The notes: generated from the sequence alone by a model not told the origin. Positions 1 through 7,175 are shown, counted from the first letter of the stretch. The stretch: DNA of 29,977 nt from Bryobacterales bacterium (GCA_003142355.1 PLMF01000227.1:4964-34940), one strand, 5' to 3'. Numbers and translations: made by a program.

Positions 1-248
1 TCCACCGAATCGGGATCGCGCGCCAGCACCGAGTAGACTTCGCTGAGATTGGTTTGCTGGGTTTGCAGCTCGTCCACCAGGCGGTTGGTGACGGATTGTT
101 CCCGCACCAGGCTGGCCGCGTTTTGCTGAATGGCCCGAATATTACGGACCCCCACGACGGCGGCCGCCAGAAGGAGCAGAATGACCAGGCTGAAGCCTGC
201 GATCAGGACCCGGAAGATATTTTGGTGAGTGATCTGCCGCGGAAGCAT
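1..248 (-). CDS. Membrane sensor protein, N-terminal part (cut by window edge)
   Basis: The gene starts with ATG at 248 and reads off the left edge, giving 82 codons without a stop. The product begins MLPRQITHQN, then has a strongly hydrophobic stretch (about residues 13-33, rich in L, V, I and A) followed by a polar, helical, Gln-rich segment (NIRAIQQNAASLVREQ and onward). A single N-terminal membrane anchor followed by an extracytoplasmic helical bundle is typical of sensor histidine kinases and methyl-accepting sensors of this phylum. The catalytic part lies outside the window, so the histidine kinase reading is inference. Alternatives are a chemoreceptor or a GGDEF sensor. Confidence 0.6.
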   Translation of the reverse strand, partial: MLPRQITHQNIFRVLIAGFSLVILLLLAAAVVGVRNIRAIQQNAASLVREQSVTNRLVDELQTQQTNLSEVYSVLARDPDSV

Positions 249-272
249 ACTAATAAAGATTAACCATCTTCA

Positions 273-286
273 CCCCGAATTCGGGG
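273..286. repeat. Perfect 14-bp palindrome in a divergent intergenic region
   Basis: CCCCGAATTCGGGG is self-complementary and lies 24 bases upstream of the sensor gene start at 248, within the 133-bp gap to the small secreted gene at 382. It could be an operator or a leader hairpin of the sensor mRNA. Nothing in the sequence decides between these. Confidence 0.5.
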
Positions 287-381
287 GCCGTCATAGCCTG
301 CGCGGGCTATCGTGCTTCCAGCGTCTTGGGCGCACCATGGAATTGTGAGCGGGCAGAGAGGCCCGCCGGAAAGAAGGAAAT

Positions 382-579
382 ATGAAAACGAGTTTACTCG
401 CGATCGCTCTGGCGGTCGCCACTATGCCCTTGACGTTCGCGCAGGCCACGCCGGCCGCCCCGGCCAGCAACGCACCGCAGGCTGCCACCGCGACGGCCAA
501 AACCAAGAAGCCCGTGAAAAAGGCCAAGAAAGCGCCGAAGAAAATCAGCGGCGCCACCGCGGCCACTCCGTCGAAGTAA
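382..579 (+). CDS. Small secreted Ala/Lys/Pro-rich protein
   Basis: The product is 65 residues. The ATG at 382 follows a good ribosome-binding site (AGAAGGAA, about five bases upstream). Residues 1-20 form a classic signal peptide ([20 protein letters not shown], with an AXA-like cleavage site at FAQA). The mature part of about 43 residues is low complexity: an Ala/Pro/Thr stretch, a Lys cluster ([15 protein letters not shown]), then a short tail ending in TPSK. There is no catalytic domain. A basic disordered secreted peptide of this type may bind nucleic acid, LPS or another anionic surface, but no function can be assigned. An intrinsic terminator follows directly, so it appears to be a single-gene transcript. 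Confidence 0.75.
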   Translation: MKTSLLAIALAVATMPLTFAQATPAAPASNAPQAATATAKTKKPVKKAKKAPKKISGATAATPSK

Positions 580-592
580 TGCGGGCCGTAAG

Positions 593-634
593 AAAGCCCC
601 GCCCGCCCGTGTGCATGGGCCGGCGGGGCTTTTT
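593..634 (+). terminator. Intrinsic terminator after the small secreted gene
   Basis: The 11-base arm AAAGCCCCGCC (593-603) pairs perfectly with GGCGGGGCTTT (622-632), and the second arm runs into a T tract (630-634). It separates the gene at 382-579 from the esterase gene at 665. Confidence 0.85.
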
Positions 635-644
635 GTATCACCTG

Positions 645-653
645 TGGTAGAGT
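645..653 (+). promoter_or_regulatory. Possible extended -10 element for the esterase gene
   Basis: TGGTAGAGT fits a TGn extended -10 hexamer (TAGAGT, 648-653), about 11 bases before the ATG at 665 and just after the preceding terminator. No convincing -35 is visible. Confidence 0.35.
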
Positions 654-664
654 ACCGTAAACAC

Positions 665-1552
665 ATGAGCCGCATTCCGCTTGCTTTAATCTTGATGACG
701 GGCGCCCTGCTTGCCCAGGCGCCGCCCAACATGCCGAAAGCCGACCCGCTGTGGCCCGGCGCTGCGCCCGGCGCCCAGGGCACTCAGGAGGAAGACCAAC
801 CCACGCTCGCGCCGTACGTGGTGCCGCAGGGCCAGGGGACCGGCGCGGCGGTGATCGTGTGCCCAGGCGGCGGCTATGCCCACCTTGCGATAGATAAGGA
901 AGGCGACCAGGTGGCGCGCTGGCTGAATTCGATCGGGGTCGCGGCCTTCGTGTTGAAATACCGGCTGGGACCGAAATATCACCACCCGGTGGAACTGGGC
1001 GATGCGCAGCGCGCCATCCGCACGGTCCGCTACAAGGCCGCCGACCTCCGCGTGCTGCCGGACCGCATAGGCATCATGGGCTTCTCGGCCGGGGGGCACC
1101 TGGCATCCACGGCCGGCACGCATTTCGATGCCGGAAACGCCAGCGCCGCGGACCCCATCGACCGCGTGAGCAGCCGTCCCGATTTTCTGGTGCTGTGCTA
1201 CCCGGTGGTCACGTTCGGCCAGTTCGCACATCGCGGTTCGCTACAAAACCTGCTGGGCGACAATCCCGATCCCAAGCTGGTGGAAAATCTCTCCAATGAA
1301 TTGCAGGTGACGCCGCAGACGCCGCCCGCGTTCCTGTTCCACACCACCACGGACACCACCGTGCCGGTGGAGAACAGCGTCCAGTTCTACATGGCGCTGC
1401 GGAAAGCCGGGGTCCCGGCCGAGATGCACATTTACGAACGCGGTCCGCACGGAGTGGGGCTGGCTCAGACGGACGAAGCGCTGTCCTCCTGGCCGGCTCG
1501 TCTGGCGGACTGGCTGCGCGTGCGCGGGTTGCTGAACGCGGCGGCGAAATAG
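665..1552 (+). CDS. Secreted alpha/beta hydrolase, BD-FAE-type carbohydrate esterase
   Basis: The product is 295 residues. The ATG at 665 is chosen because it opens a signal peptide ([19 protein letters not shown]). An in-frame start 54 bases upstream would place charged residues before it and would run back into the terminator stem. The fold is recognisable from the oxyanion loop CPGGGY (66-71), the nucleophile elbow GFSAGG (139-144, Ser141), an acidic residue in TTDTTVP (Asp230) and the late histidine in GPHGVG (His262). This matches the BD-FAE/acetylxylan-esterase group of alpha/beta hydrolases, secreted enzymes that remove acetyl or feruloyl groups from plant polysaccharides. The substrate is inferred from the family, not from the residues. 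A second secreted esterase lies nearby at 1983-3230 on the opposite strand. Confidence 0.85.
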   Translation: MSRIPLALILMTGALLAQAPPNMPKADPLWPGAAPGAQGTQEEDQPTLAPYVVPQGQGTGAAVIVCPGGGYAHLAIDKEGDQVARWLNSIGVAAFVLKYRLGPKYHHPVELGDAQRAIRTVRYKAADLRVLPDRIGIMGFSAGGHLASTAGTHFDAGNASAADPIDRVSSRPDFLVLCYPVVTFGQFAHRGSLQNLLGDNPDPKLVENLSNELQVTPQTPPAFLFHTTTDTTVPVENSVQFYMALRKAGVPAEMHIYERGPHGVGLAQTDEALSSWPARLADWLRVRGLLNAAAK

Positions 1553-1559
1553 GCCGCAT

Positions 1560-1733
1560 TCATCGAGGCGCGCGCGCTATCGGCTTAATGATATTTCCGT
1601 CCGGCCCATGGACCGTCACTTCGACTTTATAAGAGGTGTCCGGCGGGAAGTAGGAATTGCGGCTGCGGTGGACCATCCAGCAGCAGTATAAGAACAGGGC
1701 GAAACAAATAAGAGCCGGAACGTTGGCCTTCAC
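1560..1733 (-). CDS. Probable 57-residue membrane-anchored peptide
   Basis: Reading from a GTG at 1733 to TGA at 1560 gives 57 residues. They comprise a hydrophobic helix near the N-terminus (VPALICFALFLYCCWMV), a positive HRSR turn, and a polar tail with a beta-like segment (YKVEVTVHGPDG). An AAGG lies just upstream of the GTG, and an in-frame stop further upstream makes this the only usable start. The tail would lie outside the membrane if the helix acts as an uncleaved anchor. The gene runs tail to tail with the esterase ending at 1552. I do not recognise the family. The amphipathic layout and absence of an overlapping gene support it, but it is short and could be chance. Confidence 0.45.
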   Translation of the reverse strand: MKANVPALICFALFLYCCWMVHRSRNSYFPPDTSYKVEVTVHGPDGNIIKPIARAPR

Positions 1734-1792
1734 TGCCTTATGCTACTACGGCGCGCAGTGGGACGGACCCCGGCCCCACCGGCAGGTCTGCT

Positions 1793-1812
1793 GTCGCCGG
1801 AAACCCGGCGAC
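1793..1812. repeat. Hairpin in intergenic region
   Basis: GTCGCCGG (1793-1800) and CCGGCGAC (1805-1812) form a perfect 8-bp stem with loop AAAC. It lies in the 1734-1982 gap, which otherwise holds no gene I can support. Together with the larger structure at 1910-1968 it makes this gap rich in palindromes. Confidence 0.5.
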
Positions 1813-1909
1813 GCCGGTCAGCCGTTGGGTGCGTGCCAGTACCAGGTTTCGGCCTCTGGCAGGCGTGTCGCCACGCACTTCGCATTGGCGTGCGTTTACC
1901 GGGAGGTCT

Positions 1910-1968
1910 CGGCGGGCGCACACCCGAGCGGGGCGGAACGGCTCCGCCCCAGGGATTTGCGCCCGCCG
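1910..1968. repeat. Nested inverted repeat downstream of the esterase gene
   Basis: An outer 11-bp stem, CGGCGGGCGCA (1910-1920) with TGCGCCCGCCG (1958-1968), encloses an inner 8-bp stem, GGGGCGGA (1930-1937) with TCCGCCCC (1943-1950) and loop ACGGC. It lies just past the stop of the minus-strand esterase (1983). It may act as a terminator without a U tract, or be a copy of a REP-like intergenic element. Confidence 0.6.
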
Positions 1969-1982
1969 TACAGGAGACGACG

Positions 1983-3230
1983 TTACTTGAACAGCAGCGG
2001 CGCGAACTCGTGCAGGCTCCGCCGCCAGGTGAGCCACTCGTGAGCGGTCCGCGGGGATTCATAAAACACGGCATTGATGCCAGCTTTCTTCAGGTCCTCC
2101 GTGTTGGCTTTGCTGGCGGCGCCGTTCTCGACGCTTCCGTTGCTGAAGAACACCACCTTGACCTGCTTCTTGAAATCGGGGTGGTCGTTGACCTCCGGCA
2201 TGGCGATGCTGCCTCCGCTCAGCAGGCCGATGTAGGAGAACTTATCGAGGTGGGCCATAGTGGTCGTATGGGTCTGCATCCCGCCCATCGAGAGTCCGGC
2301 CATGGCACGGTTCTCGCGTCCGGGAAGCGCGCGGTAGGTCTTCTCGATCACCGGGATCAAGTCCGTGAGCATCATATCGGCAAAGGCCGAGTTGCCCAGC
2401 ATTCCTCGTCCGCCTGCTCCGGGGGCGCCGCGACCCGCCGGACCTGTGGGTGCCGCGCCCGGCGGTCCACCCGGGCCACGTCCAGGCCCGCCCGCTCCGC
2501 CCCTCGCCGCGGGCGGCGGGGCCGGGTGGTCGCTCGGATCCGGAATCAACCCGCGCGCCGCGAACGTCGTCGCGCTGGCACCGGGCTTGACCGCGTTCAG
2601 GTTGTCCATCACGATGATCATCGGTTTCGCTTTCTTTTCCGCGATCAGGTTGTCCATGACGTAATCCACATGGCCCTGCGTGTACCAGCCGGTCTCGTCT
2701 TCGCCCCACCCGTGCAACAGGTAGAGCACCGGATACTTCGCCTTCCCCCCGTCATAGCCCGGCGGCGTGTAGACGAAGCAACGGCGCCACTTCTGCGTGA
2801 CCGTCGAGAAATACCACTGCTCGCTCACGCGGCCGCGCGGAACGTCTTTCGGCTGGTAAAACTCCTGGTCCGGCGCGGGGATTTCAATTCCGCTGTTCTG
2901 CCAACCGGAACCGAAATAGGTGTGCGTCGATGGGTCCGCGACCCTGGCGCCATCGATCACAAGATTGTAGTAGTGGAAGCCCTCCACGAGCGGCTGCGCA
3001 GTGGTGCCGCTCCAGATGTCATCCGGGCCCTTCGTCAGATTCAATCCTCCAAGAGAAACCCCTACAGTCTGCGCGTTCGGCGCATTCACGCGAAACATCG
3101 CGCGGCCGTCGGGAAAGATGCAGGGATACTTGGCCTCCGGAATATTCAACGGGTTGGGTTTGCAGTCGGTCGGCGCCTGCCCCCAGCACACCGCGCAACT
3201 GAGCGCGGCTAGAATCAACGGAAATCTCAT
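1983..3230 (-). CDS. Secreted esterase D/CE1-type esterase with N-terminal sandwich domain
   Basis: The product is 415 residues. The ATG at 3230 has GGAGG five to seven bases upstream and opens a signal peptide (MRFPLILAALSCAVCWGQA). Residues about 35-120 resemble the beta-sandwich (CBM48/E-set) domain found before CE1 esterases. Residues about 145-412 form the esterase D fold (PF00756), with LLHGWGEDE (171-179), nucleophile elbow GLSMGG (312-317, Ser314) and histidine in TAHEW (His397). The usual aspartate position reads SVENG, so Glu368 may be the acid. A Gly/Pro/Ala-rich stretch of about 40 residues (237-276) interrupts the catalytic domain before the nucleophile helix. Family members cleave feruloyl or acetyl esters on xylan or siderophore esters. 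A polysaccharide substrate is inferred. Confidence 0.85.
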   Translation of the reverse strand: MRFPLILAALSCAVCWGQAPTDCKPNPLNIPEAKYPCIFPDGRAMFRVNAPNAQTVGVSLGGLNLTKGPDDIWSGTTAQPLVEGFHYYNLVIDGARVADPSTHTYFGSGWQNSGIEIPAPDQEFYQPKDVPRGRVSEQWYFSTVTQKWRRCFVYTPPGYDGGKAKYPVLYLLHGWGEDETGWYTQGHVDYVMDNLIAEKKAKPMIIVMDNLNAVKPGASATTFAARGLIPDPSDHPAPPPAARGGAGGPGRGPGGPPGAAPTGPAGRGAPGAGGRGMLGNSAFADMMLTDLIPVIEKTYRALPGRENRAMAGLSMGGMQTHTTTMAHLDKFSYIGLLSGGSIAMPEVNDHPDFKKQVKVVFFSNGSVENGAASKANTEDLKKAGINAVFYESPRTAHEWLTWRRSLHEFAPLLFK

Positions 3231-3301
3231 GAAACCTCCATATGGGGAGGCGGCTGGCGGCGGTGCCGGCCGCGTCGCCGTCTCGTATCAGATCCGAAGC
3301 C

Positions 3302-3331
3302 GGTATACCATGAATGAGGGTCCCCTGTCAA
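3302..3331 (-). promoter_or_regulatory. Sigma-70-type promoter for the CE1 esterase gene
   Basis: On the minus strand TTGACA (3331-3326) is followed by an 18-base spacer and TATACC (3307-3302). Transcription would start near 3295, giving a leader of about 65 bases before the ATG at 3230. Confidence 0.6.
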
Positions 3332-3696
3332 AGGATTTCTGCAAGCGCATACAGGCGCCGGAAGGTCAGACAGAGAACGCTTTGGCGCGAACCGGCGGGG
3401 CTGGCTGGACGCGCTTGCATGCATGCTCCGGCAGCGAGGGCGGTCCATCTAGCCGATGGGCGCAGCCTCCTGCGTACGCGCCTCGCGGCCGGTTGAGCAG
3501 GGCACGTCACCAACTCGGTTCCAGAAGTCCTCGCGGCCACGGAGGACGCAGCCACACGTGAATTCCTTGTTAAGTTCGAGGATCTCAGGCGCGCACGAAT
3601 AAAGGCTGACACCCTCTCGAAGAAGTTTGGCCGGATAGGTACTCGCAAGTCGACATCGCGCCGGGGACCTCGACTCCGCGACGCGTACGGGATCCC
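3332..3696. other. Intergenic stretch without a supportable gene
   Basis: Between the esterase promoter and the higBA promoter I see no gene I can support. One plus-strand frame stays open from about 3524 to the TGA at 3734-3736 and encodes a charged helical stretch (TREFLVKFEDLRRARIKADT), but it has no clear start and runs through the higBA promoter. At best it is a gene remnant. Confidence 0.35.
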
Positions 3697-3697
3697 C

Positions 3698-3726
3698 TTG
3701 ACAATCGTTCCCATAAATGGGAACAT
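3698..3726 (+). promoter_or_regulatory. higBA promoter
   Basis: TTGACA (3698-3703) is followed by a 17-base spacer and the weak -10 GAACAT (3721-3726). The higB GTG at 3733 begins six bases after the -10, so the mRNA would have no leader or almost none. The -10 overlaps the operator at 3707-3724. Confidence 0.6.
3707..3724. promoter_or_regulatory. Likely HigA operator (perfect 18-bp palindrome)
   Basis: GTTCCCAT and ATGGGAAC are perfect inverted arms around a central AA. The site fills most of the spacer and reaches into the -10 of the higBA promoter. Type II antitoxins with a helix-turn-helix normally repress their own operon through such sites, so HigA (4023-4415) is the expected ligand. 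Confidence 0.75.
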
Positions 3727-3732
3727 CGGGAC

Positions 3733-4020
3733 GTGAAGGTTTTCGGTGAGACCATTATTGCGGGATTCGCGAAAAAACACCCCGCCGCCCGTAAGCCTTT
3801 GCAGCGGTTTGCGGCCATCGCCCGTGCCGCCGTTTGGCCATATTTTCCGGCCCTCAAAGAGACGTTCCCGGCCACGGATTACGCACCGGCCACCGGCACG
3901 CTGATCTTCAACATCGGCGGAAACAAGTACCGGCTAGTCGCGCGCGTCGATTTCGAAGAACAGTTGCTCGTGATCCAGACCGTTCTGACCCATCGGGAAT
4001 ACGACCGGGAGGACTTGTAA
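3733..4020 (+). CDS. higB: HigB-type mRNA interferase toxin
   Basis: The product is 95 residues from a GTG at 3733. It aligns by eye along its length with the HigB_toxin family (RelE superfold): an N-terminal helix with the KHPAARKPLQ signature (15-24), a tryptophan-containing helix (WPYFPALKETFP), the core FNIGGNKYRLV (58-68), and a C-terminal THREYD (86-91). Such toxins cut mRNA at the ribosome and slow growth when free of antitoxin. The toxin-first gene order and the helix-turn-helix partner two bases downstream are typical of higBA. The key C-terminal His/Tyr segment is intact, so the toxin is probably active. Confidence 0.9.
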   Translation: MKVFGETIIAGFAKKHPAARKPLQRFAAIARAAVWPYFPALKETFPATDYAPATGTLIFNIGGNKYRLVARVDFEEQLLVIQTVLTHREYDREDL

Positions 4021-4022
4021 CC

Positions 4023-4415
4023 ATGCCCACCGCCACCTACGAAGAATTGCTGATCGAGACCCTGCCCCAGGTGATCCGGACGGAAGCGCAGTATCACCAG
4101 ATCGCCCGCCGATTCGGCGACCTGGTCGGCAAAGGCCGGGCACGCTCCGCTGAAGAAACTAGACTTCTGCGCCTGCTGGCCCTGCTGGTCGAGGATTACG
4201 ACCGGCGGCACGCACTCCCGCCTGACAATAGCACCCCCGCCGAAAAGCTCCAATTCCTTCTGGGGCACTCCGGGAAGACCGCAACGGACCTCCAGCCTGT
4301 TTTCGGGCAGCGCAGCCACGTGCACGAGGCTTTGAGGGGGAAGCGAAGCATCAGCGCGCCGCAAGCGCGAAAACTCGGCCAACTCTTTCGCGTCAGCCCC
4401 GGACTGTTTCTCTAG
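4023..4415 (+). CDS. higA: HigA-type antitoxin with helix-turn-helix
   Basis: The product is 130 residues from the ATG at 4023, two bases after the higB stop. The N-terminal ~80 residues form a helical region (EELLIETLPQVIRTEAQYHQ and onward), as in the longer HigA antitoxins. Residues about 85-128 carry the XRE-like helix-turn-helix (LLGHSGKTATDLQPVFG, then HEALRGKRSISAPQARKLGQ). It should bind and neutralise HigB and repress the operon at the 18-bp palindrome upstream of higB. No other function is suggested. Confidence 0.88.
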   Translation: MPTATYEELLIETLPQVIRTEAQYHQIARRFGDLVGKGRARSAEETRLLRLLALLVEDYDRRHALPPDNSTPAEKLQFLLGHSGKTATDLQPVFGQRSHVHEALRGKRSISAPQARKLGQLFRVSPGLFL

Positions 4416-4446
4416 CCTACCCGGCGGATTCGTCTCGTGATTGCAG

Positions 4447-4455
4447 TGATAACCT
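4447..4455 (+). promoter_or_regulatory. Possible extended -10 for the FitA-type gene
   Basis: TGATAACCT fits a TGn extended -10 (TAACCT, 4450-4455) ending six bases before the ATG at 4462. If real, the mRNA would be leaderless. No -35 is obvious. Confidence 0.35.
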
Positions 4456-4461
4456 CGATGT

Positions 4462-4710
4462 ATGGCGAGCATCACCATACGACGCCTCGATGACACGGTC
4501 AAGACGAAGTTGCGCCTGCGGGCGGCTGGCCACGGCAGGTCCATGGAAGAGGAGGCGCGTGAAATCCTGAAGGCCGGAGTGGCGGGGCAACGGGTTCCCC
4601 GGCTCAATCTCGCGGAATCCATCCGGCGGCATATCGAACCTCTTGGCGGTGTGGAACTCGCGTTCCCGCGGCGTGAAGCTGTCCGGCGTCCCCCGAAGCT
4701 CGCCAAGTGA
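4462..4710 (+). CDS. FitA/VapB-type ribbon-helix-helix antitoxin
   Basis: The product is 82 residues. The N-terminal part, ASITIRRLDDTVKTKLRLRA then GRSMEEEAREIL, is the Arc-like ribbon-helix-helix of FitA and plasmid-stability antitoxins (about residues 2-40). The C-terminal tail would wrap the toxin. The stop codon overlaps the ATG of a PIN-domain toxin start (TGATG, 4708-4712), the normal arrangement, but that toxin gene breaks off after about ten codons. The antitoxin therefore has no cognate toxin here and may persist only as a repressor or as an anti-toxin against related toxins elsewhere. Confidence 0.82.
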   Translation: MASITIRRLDDTVKTKLRLRAAGHGRSMEEEAREILKAGVAGQRVPRLNLAESIRRHIEPLGGVELAFPRREAVRRPPKLAK

Positions 4711-4796
4711 TGGTACTCGACACGAACGTGCTGTCGGAGCGCCGAGACGAATCTCGGCGCGGCAGCCATGAGTGGCTGCGCCACACCGCATGTTAA
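4710..4796 (+). pseudogene. FitB/VapC PIN-domain toxin, truncated after about ten codons
   Basis: The reading frame opens at the ATG overlapping the antitoxin stop and begins MVLDTNVLSE, the invariant N-terminus of PIN ribonucleases with the first catalytic Asp (residue 4). It then changes to RRDESRRGSHEWLRHTAC and stops after 28 residues. A complete toxin would have about 135-140. The change of sequence falls exactly where two hairpins begin (4739). Only the first of the PIN acidic residues remains, so no active nuclease can be made. This looks like a deletion that fused the toxin start to the pcrA upstream region. Confidence 0.75.
4739..4779. repeat. Two tandem hairpins at the toxin break point
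   Basis: The first stem is GCGCCGAGA (4739-4747) with TCTCGGCGC (4752-4760) and loop CGAA. The second is GCAGCCA (4762-4768) with TGGCTGC (4773-4779) and loop TGAG. Both are perfect and lie back to back. No T tract follows, so their role as a terminator is uncertain. Confidence 0.6.
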
Positions 4797-4799
4797 ACT
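4791..4799 (+). promoter_or_regulatory. Possible extended -10 for pcrA
   Basis: TGTTAAACT is a TGn extended -10 with hexamer TAAACT (4794-4799). It lies 18 bases before the pcrA ATG and predicts a leader of about 12 bases. Confidence 0.4.
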
Positions 4800-4817
4800 C
4801 GAATCAGTCCTCATCTC

Positions 4818-7175
4818 ATGGATTTTCTCAAAGGGCTGAACGCGCAGCAGCGCGAAGCGGTGATGCATACGGAAGGGCCGCTTCTGATTCTGGCCGGCGC
4901 GGGCAGCGGCAAGACCCGCGTCATCACCCACCGCGTCGCGTATATCGTCACCGCGCGGCGCGTGCCTCCGTCCGCCGTCCTGGCGGTCACCTTCACCAAT
5001 AAGGCCGCCAACGAAATGCGGGAGCGCGTCTCAGCGCTGCTCGAAGACGAGAATCTCGATTCCCCGCCCAACATCTCCACCTTCCACTCTTTCTGCGTGC
5101 GGATGCTGCGGCGCGACGGCGATCCGCTGGCGCGCATCCGCCCCGGTTTCACGCGGCGCTTCAGCATCTACGACGACGAAGACCAACTCGGCATCGTCAA
5201 GGCCACCTACCGCGGCCTCGGCCTGGACGAAAAAGACTTCATGCAGTACCGCGCGGCGCTTTCCAGAATCAGCCACGCCAAGAACCGGAAGGAGACGCCG
5301 CAGGACTTCTACAAGCGCGCCACCAACAAAGAAACCGAGACGCTGGCCAAGGTGTTCGAGGAATATGAAAAGGCGCTGCTCACGGCCAACGCCCTGGATT
5401 TCGACGACCTGCTGCTCGAAGCAGTCCGCCTCCTCAGCCACGACGATGCCACGCGCGAGTCGTGGAACCGCCGGCTGAGCTACCTCATGATCGACGAGTA
5501 CCAGGACACCAATCGCCCGCAGTACGAGCTGATGCGCCTGCTTTGCCAACAGCACCGCAACGTCTGCGTGGTGGGGGACGAAGACCAGTCGATCTATAGC
5601 TGGCGCGGCGCGGACATCCGCAACATTCTCGATTTCGAGCGCGATTTTCCCAAGGCCCGCACCATCCGGCTGGAGCAGAACTACCGATCGACGAAAACCA
5701 TTCTGGCGGCGGCCGGCGCCGTGGTGGAAAAAAACAAGGCGCGCAAGGGGAAGAAACTCTGGACCGAAGGGGCCGAGGGCGAGCACGTGGGTCTGTACGC
5801 CGCTTTCGACGCCGAGAACGAAGCGCTGTTCATCGCCGACACCATCGAAAAACATCTGGCGGGGAATCCCGGCGATCGCGTGGCGATCCTTTACCGCACC
5901 CATGCCCAGTCGCGGCGGATCGAAGAGGCCCTGCGGCGCTACGGGCGCAAGTACAACATCGTGGGCGGCTTCAGTTTTTACCAGCGCGCGGAAATCAAAG
6001 ACGCGGTGGCGTATTTGAAGCTGGCGGCCTCGAACTCCGATTCGGTGAACCTGCTGCGCATCATCAACACGCCGGCGCGCGGTATTGGCCGCACCACCGT
6101 GGAGCAGATCGAGCGCTATGGGCGCGAGCACGGGCTGAACCTGTGGGACTCGATCGAGCGCATCATCGACGATGAGCATCTCTCCACCCGGTCGCAGTCC
6201 GCCCTGGTGACGTTCCGCAACCTGATTCAGGAACTTTCCCTGGTGGCCATCTCCTCGCCGCTGCCGGACATGCTGAAGTTCATCCTGGAACGCACCGGCT
6301 ACCGCCACATGCTGCAACAGGAGAAGACGCCGGAATCCGAGTCGCGGCTGGAGAACCTGGGCGAGCTGGTCAGCGCGGCGGCGGAGGCGGGCGAGCGCGG
6401 CGAGACCATTGCGGATTTCCTGGACCACGCCGCGCTGGTTTCCGAGGCCGACGCGTTCGACGAAGACTCGCCGGTCAACCTGATGACGCTGCACAACGCC
6501 AAGGGGCTGGAGTTCCCGCTGGTCTTCCTCTCCGGCCTGGAGATGGGTCTGTTTCCGCACAGCCGGTCGATGGATTCCCCGGAAATGCTGGAAGAGGAGC
6601 GGCGGCTGTGCTACGTCGGGATGACGCGCGCGCGCAAGCGGCTGATCCTGACGTGGGCCAAGTACCGGCGGCGGTTCGGCGCGGGAGAGCAGGAGCGGAC
6701 CACGCCCTCGGGGTTCCTGAACGAAGTACCGGCGCACCTGGTGGACGACCTCGGCCCGCGGGACGAGCCGGGCGAGGTGGATCTTCTCACCGAGCGCTTC
6801 GACGTGCGGCAATCGGCCCGGCGCAACACGTTCACGGGGAAAACCTACAATTCGCTGGACAACATTTCGCAGTTTTTCAGCGATCGGGGAATGCCCTTCA
6901 AGCCCGGCCAGCCGGCCGCGCCGCCGCGGCCCGATCTCAAGACCCCGCCGGTTCCGCCGCGCGCCGTGGGTATGCCGGCCAGACCTTTGACGGTGGCTCC
7001 CCCGCCGGCTCGCCAGGGCATGCGGGCCGGCATGACAGTGGAACATGCCAAATACGGCACCGGCACGGTGGTGCGTCGCGAAGGCGAGGGCGAAGATGCT
7101 AAGATCACTGTTAACTTCCCTCGTCACGGCCTTAAGAAGCTGGTCGAAAAATACGCAGGACTGAAAAGAAGCTGA
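4818..7175 (+). CDS. pcrA: ATP-dependent DNA helicase PcrA/UvrD
   Basis: The product is 785 residues, normal for the family. It is a superfamily 1A 3'-5' helicase for nucleotide excision repair, replication restart and removal of RecA or stalled RNA polymerase. Visible motifs are the Q motif region LNAQQREAV (7-15), Walker A AGAGSGKT (26-33), motif Ia TFTNKAANEM (58-67), motif II DEYQDTN (226-232), motif III GDEDQSIYSWRGA (253-265), motif IV LEQNYRST (285-292), and motifs V-VI in TLHNAKGLEFP and CYVGMTRARKRL. After a Pro-rich linker (about 690-735), a C-terminal Tudor-like module begins at AGMTVEHAKYGTGTV, as in PcrA proteins that bind RNA polymerase. The next gene overlaps its stop codon. 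Confidence 0.96.
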   Translation: MDFLKGLNAQQREAVMHTEGPLLILAGAGSGKTRVITHRVAYIVTARRVPPSAVLAVTFTNKAANEMRERVSALLEDENLDSPPNISTFHSFCVRMLRRDGDPLARIRPGFTRRFSIYDDEDQLGIVKATYRGLGLDEKDFMQYRAALSRISHAKNRKETPQDFYKRATNKETETLAKVFEEYEKALLTANALDFDDLLLEAVRLLSHDDATRESWNRRLSYLMIDEYQDTNRPQYELMRLLCQQHRNVCVVGDEDQSIYSWRGADIRNILDFERDFPKARTIRLEQNYRSTKTILAAAGAVVEKNKARKGKKLWTEGAEGEHVGLYAAFDAENEALFIADTIEKHLAGNPGDRVAILYRTHAQSRRIEEALRRYGRKYNIVGGFSFYQRAEIKDAVAYLKLAASNSDSVNLLRIINTPARGIGRTTVEQIERYGREHGLNLWDSIERIIDDEHLSTRSQSALVTFRNLIQELSLVAISSPLPDMLKFILERTGYRHMLQQEKTPESESRLENLGELVSAAAEAGERGETIADFLDHAALVSEADAFDEDSPVNLMTLHNAKGLEFPLVFLSGLEMGLFPHSRSMDSPEMLEEERRLCYVGMTRARKRLILTWAKYRRRFGAGEQERTTPSGFLNEVPAHLVDDLGPRDEPGEVDLLTERFDVRQSARRNTFTGKTYNSLDNISQFFSDRGMPFKPGQPAAPPRPDLKTPPVPPRAVGMPARPLTVAPPPARQGMRAGMTVEHAKYGTGTVVRREGEGEDAKITVNFPRHGLKKLVEKYAGLKRS

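Noticed and set aside
1740..3212. 490-codon plus-strand frame opposite the CE1 esterase
   Set aside because: It is Arg/Ala/Gly-rich shadow sequence. The minus-strand esterase has a signal peptide, a ribosome site, a promoter and a catalytic triad.
3524..3736. Possible integrase remnant with a charged helix before higBA
   Set aside because: It has no start codon, no conserved catalytic residue, and runs through a good promoter and operator.
5031..7127. 698-codon minus-strand open frame opposite pcrA
   Set aside because: It mirrors the GC-rich codon pattern of pcrA, is rich in Arg, His, Gly and Val with no domain, and pcrA is certain.
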